The translations under genes were made by a program, and so were the position numbers. Shown here piece by piece: positions 1 to 4,427 of a DNA stretch of 6,391 bases. The notes under the pieces were generated by a model that had not been told where the DNA came from, did not search any database, and saw only the letters and a program-made list of their open reading frames with translations. This DNA comes from Persephonella sp. (GTDB lineage Bacteria; Aquificota; Aquificia; Aquificales; Hydrogenothermaceae): positions 1 to 6,391 of the forward strand of contig JALTAS010000256.1 of NCBI GenBank assembly GCA_027058925.1, in the 5' to 3' direction. Every line of letters begins with the position of its first letter. Within the stretch, counting starts at the first letter, position 1.

Positions 1-418
1 TGTAAATATCAACCTCTTTTTTCCTATTTTCAATAAAATCAATTAAGGATGTCGCCTTTTCAATCCAGTTAGATGTCATTTTTTCAGACTTCGGGTAATT
101 TTCTGTTATCTCCTGATACTGGGATATTCTGTAATTAATAAAATCAATAATTATGTCAAGAAACTGTTTTATCTGGTTCATCTGTTTTGCATAAATAAAA
201 AGATCCTTAAGCATCTCTTTTCTTTCTTTTATTGGTATGTCTACCCCAAGAAGACTGCCCATTTTTTTCAGATCATACCTTGATATGTAAATTCCGCTTT
301 TTGAGGGAACTGTCAGGATCTTAAGGATTCTCTGAAATTCTGTTTCTTCCTGAGCTTCCTGAAGAAATTTCATATTAGTCATAAAGGGATTTTTCATAAG
401 GTCTTTATCTTTGTGCAT
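1..418 (-). CDS. Hypothetical helical protein, 5' part only (runs off left edge)
   Basis: An open frame on the minus strand starts at ATG 418-416 and continues without a stop to the window edge, giving 139 visible residues; the C-terminus is missing. The start is supported by a GGTGG ribosome site (428-424) 5 nt upstream. An in-frame GTG at 427 lacks such a site, and an in-frame TAA lies further upstream. The protein begins MHKDKDLMKNPFM, has no signal peptide or membrane segment, and is rich in Lys, Glu, Gln and Ile. Likely amphipathic helices cover about residues 15-37, 64-104 and 114-137, with a short SGIYISRYDL stretch near residues 41-50 that might be a strand or turn. I do not recognise the family and see no catalytic or metal-binding motif. 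It lies downstream of the superoxide reductase but behind that gene's terminator, so it is probably transcribed separately. The coding character is convincing; the function is unknown. Confidence 0.75.
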   Translation of the reverse strand, partial: MHKDKDLMKNPFMTNMKFLQEAQEETEFQRILKILTVPSKSGIYISRYDLKKMGSLLGVDIPIKERKEMLKDLFIYAKQMNQIKQFLDIIIDFINYRISQYQEITENYPKSEKMTSNWIEKATSLIDFIENRKKEVDIY

Positions 419-460
419 TTTGCCCACCGCCGGTATGTTTTGTTATTATTCTAACATAAA

Positions 461-487
461 AATAAAAAAGCCCCTTACAGGGGCTTT
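461..487 (-). terminator. Intrinsic terminator of the superoxide reductase gene
   Basis: The stem AAAGCCCC (467-474) pairs with GGGGCTTT (480-487) around a 5-nt loop. On the minus strand the hairpin is followed by TTTTTTATT (469-461), a typical U-rich tail. It begins 4 nt after the superoxide reductase stop codon. On the plus strand the following bases are not a clean T-run, so it works mainly for minus-strand transcription. It separates that gene from the hypothetical gene starting at 418. Confidence 0.85.
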
Positions 488-490
488 ATG

Positions 491-898
491 TTATGCACCT
501 GCAGGTGCCTGGGCTTCCTGAACTTCTACTTCAACTTCAGGTCCTTGCCAGAGACCATGTTTTGTGCAGTAGCTCATTGCCTGGAGTTTGAGTTTATTTT
601 TTGTTGGAACGATATAAAAATCAACCTCTGTTTGTGAACACTGGTTGCCCTGAACTCCCGGAACAAAAGTAGCCTGACCTAAGAATGTGTCTCCCTCCCA
701 GAGCTGAACCCATGCTATGTAATGGTCAAAATCGTCAGGATGGCAGTATTCCTCACCAACTTTTACTTTAACTTTGAGTTTTTGTCCTTTAACTGCAGTA
801 CCTTCCACATGAACAAACGGTGAATGTCTGTCAATGTAATCTTTTTTTGCTTCTTTCTCTACAGTTGAAATATCAACATAGTTGTTGATTTTTGGCAT
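491..898 (-). CDS. sor: Superoxide reductase (one-iron, neelaredoxin / desulfoferrodoxin family)
   Basis: This 135-residue cytoplasmic protein should reduce superoxide to hydrogen peroxide without releasing oxygen, using electrons from rubredoxin or a similar donor. The square-pyramidal Fe(His)4Cys site is visible: His25 in DRHSP, His53 and His59 in HPDDFDHYI, and Cys111 and His114 in YCTKHGLW. Length and motif order match the one-iron class. The N-terminal desulforedoxin-type cysteine domain of two-iron desulfoferrodoxins is absent. The usual Glu-Lys before the first His ligand (EKHVP in characterised enzymes) is Asp23-Arg24 here, so the sixth-ligand Glu and the active-site Lys are both conservatively replaced. 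Cys52 sits directly before ligand His53, and Cys87 is a further non-ligand cysteine. About nine Ala/Pro-rich residues follow the core. The start at 898 has an AGGAGGT site (912-906) 7 nt upstream. The gene follows the condensing-enzyme gene with an 84-bp gap and ends at a strong terminator. Confidence 0.93.
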   Translation of the reverse strand: MPKINNYVDISTVEKEAKKDYIDRHSPFVHVEGTAVKGQKLKVKVKVGEEYCHPDDFDHYIAWVQLWEGDTFLGQATFVPGVQGNQCSQTEVDFYIVPTKNKLKLQAMSYCTKHGLWQGPEVEVEVQEAQAPAGA

Positions 899-934
899 TT
901 TATGTACCTCCTGTTATTTTTGCTTTCTAAAATA

Positions 935-963
935 ATAATATTGTTAAAATTGAGATTATTAAA
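935..963 (-). promoter_or_regulatory. Possible promoter of the superoxide reductase gene
   Basis: In the 84-bp gap, TTTAAT (963-958) and TATTAT (940-935) on the minus strand are 17 nt apart and could be -35 and -10 boxes, giving a leader of about 30 nt. Matches to consensus are moderate and the whole gap is AT-rich, so chance is a real possibility. The gap also has no terminator, so read-through from the upstream gene is possible. Confidence 0.3.
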
Positions 964-976
964 TGAGAATTGTCAT
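963..976. promoter_or_regulatory. Imperfect palindrome upstream of the superoxide reductase gene
   Basis: ATGAGAATTGTCAT is a 14-bp inverted repeat with 6 of 7 arm pairs matching. It touches the candidate -35 box and lies about 65-78 bp before the start codon of an oxidative-stress gene, a reasonable place for an operator. It does not match a full Fur or PerR consensus well enough to name a regulator. Confidence 0.3.
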
Positions 977-982
977 ATATGT

Positions 983-2038
983 TCATATCCATCTATAAAG
1001 AGCCGAACCTATATAATAGCCTGCACCAAAACCTATTATCATTCCAAGTTTTCCTTTTTTTTCTTTTTTTTCGTGGAAAAAGCTGTCAAGAATAAAAAAA
1101 GAGCTTGGTGAGCTGAGATTACCATACATCTCAAAAAGTTCTTCAGCCTTTTTTATCTGCTGGTCAGAAAGACCTAAAATCTCTTTTTCCTTAAATCTTT
1201 CTAATATCGCATATCCTCCCTGATGAATAGCCCATTCATCAACATCTCTTACATCAAGATCATGCTTCTTTAGCAAAGGTTTTATTGCCTTATTTGAAAC
1301 TATAGGAGGTATGATCTCCTTCAGTCTGTTTCCTAAAATAAATTTTCCATTCTGTATCTTTATTTCATCCCCCGGTGTGTAATCAAGTTTTATGTCAAGA
1401 ATCTCAATGACTGAGCCGAATTTATCTTTCTTAGATTCAGGTATAATTAGCAGTCCTATTCCCCCATCTGAAAAAAGAAAGTTTGTTTTTAATGTTTTTT
1501 TAAAATCCGGATCACTGCTATCAAATGTAAAATGTCCGATATTCGAACATTGATCAAATATAAAAACAACAGCAGCTTTATCATTTTTTTTACAGTAATC
1601 TGCAGCGTTTTTCAAAGAATATAAACCTGAAGCACAGCCGTAAAATGGAAGTTCCTCAGGATAGGTGTCAAGCTTAAGATCCGTTTTTTCAACTATTCTG
1701 GAAGCAAGGTTTGGAAGAAAGTCATTGTGGTACGATATGTTGTAAGAGATGGAAAAAAAACCTATATTTTCCTTTCCTATTTTTTTTGAAAACTTTTTTA
1801 CTACCTTTTCTCCCCATTTTAGAGGGCTGTAATCCTCATTTTTCAGCTTTTTCTCTGGAAGTCTGTCAAGATCCAAAACGATAGGTTTTTGTTTAATTCC
1901 GAGACTTTTTACATACCTATGGACAAATCTGTTTGTTTTTTCTCCTACCCTTTCAGGAGAATATACTTTCTGAACGAGGTATTCTGTGCTGTATATTTCA
2001 GGTAAAACCTTGAAAACATCCCCGATAAAAACTCTCAT
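983..2038 (-). CDS. Type III polyketide synthase-like condensing enzyme (thiolase fold, Cys-His-Asn)
   Basis: This 351-residue protein should form carbon-carbon bonds by decarboxylative Claisen condensation of acyl-CoA (or acyl-ACP) substrates. The triad is Cys135 in FYGCASGLYS, His272 in AIHQGG and Asn307 in YGNLSSPS. The spacings (137 and 35 residues) are near those of chalcone synthase (139 and 33) and longer than those of E. coli FabH (132 and 30). Other matching blocks are DQCSNI (162-167), LFSDGG (188-193, with Phe189 at the position of the chalcone synthase gatekeeper Phe) and GFGAG (336-340) before the C-terminus. The HQGG motif argues against ordinary FabH, which has HQAN. No transmembrane segment is seen. 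Substrate and product cannot be read from the sequence; alkylpyrone or alkylresorcinol formation is one option, and a divergent KAS III another. The ATG at 2038 has a GGGAGGG site (2050-2044) 5 nt upstream. The gene is divergent from pepA and is followed by superoxide reductase on the same strand. Confidence 0.8.
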   Translation of the reverse strand: MRVFIGDVFKVLPEIYSTEYLVQKVYSPERVGEKTNRFVHRYVKSLGIKQKPIVLDLDRLPEKKLKNEDYSPLKWGEKVVKKFSKKIGKENIGFFSISYNISYHNDFLPNLASRIVEKTDLKLDTYPEELPFYGCASGLYSLKNAADYCKKNDKAAVVFIFDQCSNIGHFTFDSSDPDFKKTLKTNFLFSDGGIGLLIIPESKKDKFGSVIEILDIKLDYTPGDEIKIQNGKFILGNRLKEIIPPIVSNKAIKPLLKKHDLDVRDVDEWAIHQGGYAILERFKEKEILGLSDQQIKKAEELFEMYGNLSSPSSFFILDSFFHEKKEKKGKLGMIIGFGAGYYIGSALYRWI

Positions 2039-2065
2039 AAAGTCCCTCCCAAAAGCATCTCTCTT

Positions 2066-2093
2066 TTGTTAAAATAATTTTTAAAATTATTAT
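2066..2093 (+). promoter_or_regulatory. Candidate pepA promoter in a divergent region
   Basis: TTGTTA (2066-2071) and TATTAT (2088-2093) are 16 nt apart and could drive pepA with a leader of roughly 17 nt. On the minus strand a perfect TATAAT (2094-2089) could serve the condensing-enzyme gene with a leader of about 44 nt, though I see no good -35 box for it. The two -10 elements overlap, so the genes would compete for polymerase if both are used. Confidence 0.35.
2073..2091. repeat. Perfect 9-1-9 palindrome in the divergent promoter region
   Basis: AATAATTTT (2073-2081), a single central T (2082) and AAAATTATT (2083-2091) form a perfect inverted repeat. It covers the candidate -10 elements of both divergent genes, so it could be a shared operator. 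It is made only of A and T in an AT-rich gap, so chance cannot be excluded. Confidence 0.4.
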
Positions 2094-2116
2094 ATTTGAA
2101 AAAGGAGTAAAAAGAT

Positions 2117-3610
2117 ATGGATATAAGAATAACAAGCGGTCACCTGAAAAATGCCAGGACAAAGGCCGTTATATCCTTTATTTTTAAAGAACAAAAAAAG
2201 CTTTCCACAGAAGTTCAGGAAATTGATAGGATCTTAGAAGGTTCCATATCAAAACTGAAAAAAGATCTAAAGTTTGATGGTAGTTTTGGAAAAATTTTAA
2301 TGGTTCCAACATTAGGTAGAGGAAAGGCAGATTTTGTTGTTCTGATAGGGGCAGGAAACAAAAAAGATTTTGATCTGGATAAGGCGAGAAGATTAGGTGC
2401 TGTCTCTGTCAGAAGAATGAGAGAGATGAAGATTGATAAATTTCTTGTTGATGGGGAAGCTCTCAGTGTAAAAGAAGAGCAACCAGAAGTATCACAGGCT
2501 TTAACGGAGGGTATTATACTGGGAGATTACAGGTTTGATAAATATTTATCAAAAAAAGATGGTTTTCAGATAAAGGAAGTCCAGATCAGAGTAAGCAGGA
2601 AATATAAAGCTCCATCTGAAGAAAAATCAAATCTTGGAAGGGTACTTGCTGAGGCTCAGAACTTTACAAGGAATATTGTTAATGAGCCAGGAAATGTGAT
2701 TACACCCCAAAAACTTGCTGAGATAGCTGAAGACCTTGCCAGAGAATACGGTTTTGAGGTCAAGATATATGACGAAGATGAGATAGAAAAGATGGGTATG
2801 AATGCCTATTTATCCGTTGCTAAAGGCAGTGCAAACCCACCAAGGTTTATTCATTTAACATATAGACCAAAAAAGGCGAAGAAGGAGATAGCTCTTATAG
2901 GAAAGGGACTTACCTTTGACAGCGGAGGTCTCAACATAAAACCTGGGGATTATATGAGATGGATGAAGTCAGACAAGGCAGGGGCATGTGCTGTTTTAGG
3001 TGTTTTTAAAGCTATCGGAGAGCTTAAACCTGATGTCACAGTTCACGGCATAATTGCTGCAGCTGAAAATATGCCTGATGGGAAGTCTTACAGACCTGAT
3101 GATATTATAAAGGCAAAAAATGGTATCAGCATAGAAATAGGAAATACAGATGCAGAAGGAAGACTTACACTGGCGGATGCACTCTGTTATGCTTCAGAAC
3201 TTAAGCCTGATGCAATAATAGACATAGCAACCCTTACAGGCGCCTGTATAGTTGCTTTAGGTGAGTACACAGCAGGAGTAATGGGCAACAATCAGAAGCT
3301 TATTGATCAGATCATAAATATTACACAAAAAACTGGTGAATGGATGTGGCAACTTCCATTTAATGATATGCTTAGAGAACATATAAAAGCACCATCTGCT
3401 GATGTTTACAACATAGGAACAACAAGATATGGAGGAGCTATAACCGCAGGTTTATTCCTTGAAAAATTTGTTGATAAAAAACTATCCTGGGTTCATATAG
3501 ATATTGCAGGCCCATCACACAACGCAAAGGGCTGGTACTACCACCCAAAAGGAGCAACAGGATTTCCTGTTAGAACTATAACAACATTTTTGTTAAACCA
3601 GACAGAATAA
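2117..3610 (+). CDS. pepA: Leucyl aminopeptidase (cytosol aminopeptidase, M17)
   Basis: This 497-residue cytosolic metallopeptidase removes N-terminal residues, preferably Leu and other hydrophobics, from peptides during protein turnover; the family forms hexamers with a two-metal site. The variable N-terminal domain covers about residues 1-165 and the catalytic domain about 175-497. The metal ligands are all present: Lys263 and Asp268 in GKGLTFDSGG, Asp286 in KSDKAGA, and Asp345 and Glu347 in the family signature NTDAEGRL. The catalytic pair is Lys275 and Arg349. Length is normal and no frameshift is seen. The start is fixed by AGGAG (2103-2107) 9 nt before ATG 2117. The gene stands alone on its strand, divergent from the condensing enzyme and convergent with the lipoprotein/reductase pair. 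Some bacterial PepA proteins also bind DNA, but nothing here shows that role. Confidence 0.97.
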   Translation: MDIRITSGHLKNARTKAVISFIFKEQKKLSTEVQEIDRILEGSISKLKKDLKFDGSFGKILMVPTLGRGKADFVVLIGAGNKKDFDLDKARRLGAVSVRRMREMKIDKFLVDGEALSVKEEQPEVSQALTEGIILGDYRFDKYLSKKDGFQIKEVQIRVSRKYKAPSEEKSNLGRVLAEAQNFTRNIVNEPGNVITPQKLAEIAEDLAREYGFEVKIYDEDEIEKMGMNAYLSVAKGSANPPRFIHLTYRPKKAKKEIALIGKGLTFDSGGLNIKPGDYMRWMKSDKAGACAVLGVFKAIGELKPDVTVHGIIAAAENMPDGKSYRPDDIIKAKNGISIEIGNTDAEGRLTLADALCYASELKPDAIIDIATLTGACIVALGEYTAGVMGNNQKLIDQIINITQKTGEWMWQLPFNDMLREHIKAPSADVYNIGTTRYGGAITAGLFLEKFVDKKLSWVHIDIAGPSHNAKGWYYHPKGATGFPVRTITTFLLNQTE

Positions 3611-3630
3611 AAGGGGCTTTTTAGCCCCTA
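3606..3630 (-). terminator. Compact terminator between convergent genes
   Basis: GGGGCT (3613-3618) and AGCCCC (3623-3628) pair around a TTTT loop. In the minus direction the hairpin is followed by TTTTATT (3612-3606), a U-rich tail that overlaps the pepA stop codon. The minus-strand stop codon TAG (3630-3628) of the small lipoprotein runs into the stem. On the plus strand the bases after the stem (TACTTTCTAAT) are only mildly T-rich, so termination of pepA is probably weaker. The stem core resembles that of the terminator at 461-487. Confidence 0.75.
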
Positions 3631-3753
3631 CTTTCTAATCTCAAGTTTGAAATTTTTGTCAAACTGAACCTTTCCGTTTATCCTCAGTTTTCCTCCACAT
3701 GAAGAAAAAAGAATAAGAATAAGAACACTCTTAATCAGTATCTGGAACATCAT
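3628..3753 (-). CDS. Putative very small lipoprotein overlapping the upstream reductase gene
   Basis: Starting at ATG 3753 this frame encodes 41 residues: a short lysine-containing N-terminus, a hydrophobic run SVLILILF, then SSCGG, so Cys19 would be lipidated after signal peptidase II cleavage. Phe at position -3 is less usual than Leu. The mature part would be only 23 residues (KLRINGKVQFDKNFKLEIRK after CGG), basic and alternating in polarity like a short beta hairpin. Glycine after the Cys would allow outer-membrane sorting. The 5' end overlaps the reductase gene by 23 nt in another frame. An AGGGA site (3773-3769) is 6 nt before an in-frame TTG at 3762, an alternative start giving 44 residues, and 15 nt before the ATG. 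The stop codon abuts the terminator, which would otherwise lie about 100 nt beyond the reductase stop. It is as short as LptM-type lipoproteins, but I see no similarity beyond the signal. The evidence is suggestive, not conclusive. Confidence 0.45.
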   Translation of the reverse strand: MMFQILIKSVLILILFSSCGGKLRINGKVQFDKNFKLEIRK

Positions 3754-4336
3754 GTACAACAACTGTTTTCCCTGCCCATTCTGAAAGTATGTCGCATGCA
3801 ACCTCTGCTCCTGATCCTGATGCACAGGCAAACATTGTTGGGACACCTGCAACAAGACCAGCCACAAATAGTCCTTCTCTTACTTTGCCGTTTTCATTTT
3901 TTATCATAATCTTTCTTGGTCTTGGGGATTTTTTATGGGGAATCACCTCAACATTTAGACCTTCTATATCAAAGCTGTGAAAACCTGTTGCTATAACAAG
4001 GTAATCAGAGCTGTATAATTCTCTATTTTCAAGGGAAACTACAAAATTTCCTTTTTCTCCTTCAGCTTTTATCACCTTTCCTTTTTTTAGCTTTAAGTTT
4101 TCAAACTCTTCAGCCTGTTTTCTGATTTGATTTAGAAGATCTTTTCCCTTTGTCCCTTTTTTTATTCCGGGAACATTGTTTAAAAGGGCTTTATCAAGAT
4201 CCGAGTAATCATCGTATATTATCAAATATCTTCTGTTTTCTGCAAAATCAAACTTTCCTTTTGAGGAGGCGAGTGTTATACCGCATGTCAGACCTGCAGG
4301 TCCTCCACCTATTACGATCACATCATATCTTTCCAT
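3731..4336 (-). CDS. Single-domain FAD oxidoreductase resembling thioredoxin reductase without its NADPH domain
   Basis: This 201-residue flavoprotein candidate has the N-terminal FAD-binding GGGPAG (10-15) after a beta strand. The region NVPGIKKGTKGKDLLNQIR, ending near residue 72, matches the NYPGF...G..L...R stretch of thioredoxin reductases, and the ATG motif is at 116-118. In a normal enzyme of about 320 residues an NADPH domain of about 120 residues with a redox CxxC follows; here the chain passes directly to the final FAD segment NGKVREGLFVAG (149-160). No CxxC is present; the three cysteines are at 18, 171 and 181. The usual Asp of the AGD motif, which contacts FAD, is replaced by Leu161. 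No signal peptide or membrane segment is seen. Both halves of the FAD domain are in one frame with a strong AGGAGG site (4347-4342) 5 nt before ATG 4336, so this is a designed short form rather than a broken gene. The electron donor and substrate are unknown; the 3' end overlaps the putative lipoprotein. Confidence 0.8.
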   Translation of the reverse strand: MERYDVIVIGGGPAGLTCGITLASSKGKFDFAENRRYLIIYDDYSDLDKALLNNVPGIKKGTKGKDLLNQIRKQAEEFENLKLKKGKVIKAEGEKGNFVVSLENRELYSSDYLVIATGFHSFDIEGLNVEVIPHKKSPRPRKIMIKNENGKVREGLFVAGLVAGVPTMFACASGSGAEVACDILSEWAGKTVVVHDVPDTD

Positions 4337-4427
4337 TTTTACCTCCTTTTTAATTAATTATAATCATGAAGTTGAAGATTATATACATAATACTTAAGTT
4401 AAATATGAGTAAACCGTGGAGAGGATT
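4337..4427. promoter_or_regulatory. Divergent promoter region for the reductase-like and ligase genes
   Basis: This 91-bp AT-rich gap holds the ribosome sites of both flanking genes. On the minus strand TATAAT occurs at 4362-4357 and 4383-4378, and on the plus strand TATAAT at 4359-4364 and CATAAT at 4386-4391. None has a convincing -35 box at normal spacing; TTGAAG at 4372-4377 is the nearest for the ligase but has no good -10 partner. Promoters must lie here or very near, but I cannot fix them. Confidence 0.35.

Noticed and set aside
902..1111. Plus-strand frame of 69 codons
   Set aside because: It lies opposite the 3' end of the condensing enzyme, is full of Phe/Lys/Leu from homopolymer runs, and has no ribosome site.
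983..2038. Plain FabH (KAS III) identity for the condensing enzyme
   Set aside because: His-Gly-Gly context (HQGG) and triad spacing resemble chalcone synthase more than FabH; kept only as an alternative.
3754..3867. Longer version of the small minus-strand lipoprotein frame starting at 3867
   Set aside because: The extra N-terminal residues (Gln/His-rich) only reflect out-of-frame reading of the flavoprotein gene and would bury the signal peptide inside the protein.
3789..3980. Plus-strand frame of 63 codons
   Set aside because: It is antisense to the flavoprotein gene, which has clear motifs and a strong ribosome site.
4150..4353. Plus-strand frame of 67 codons
   Set aside because: It is antisense to the FAD-binding segment of the flavoprotein gene; no family features.
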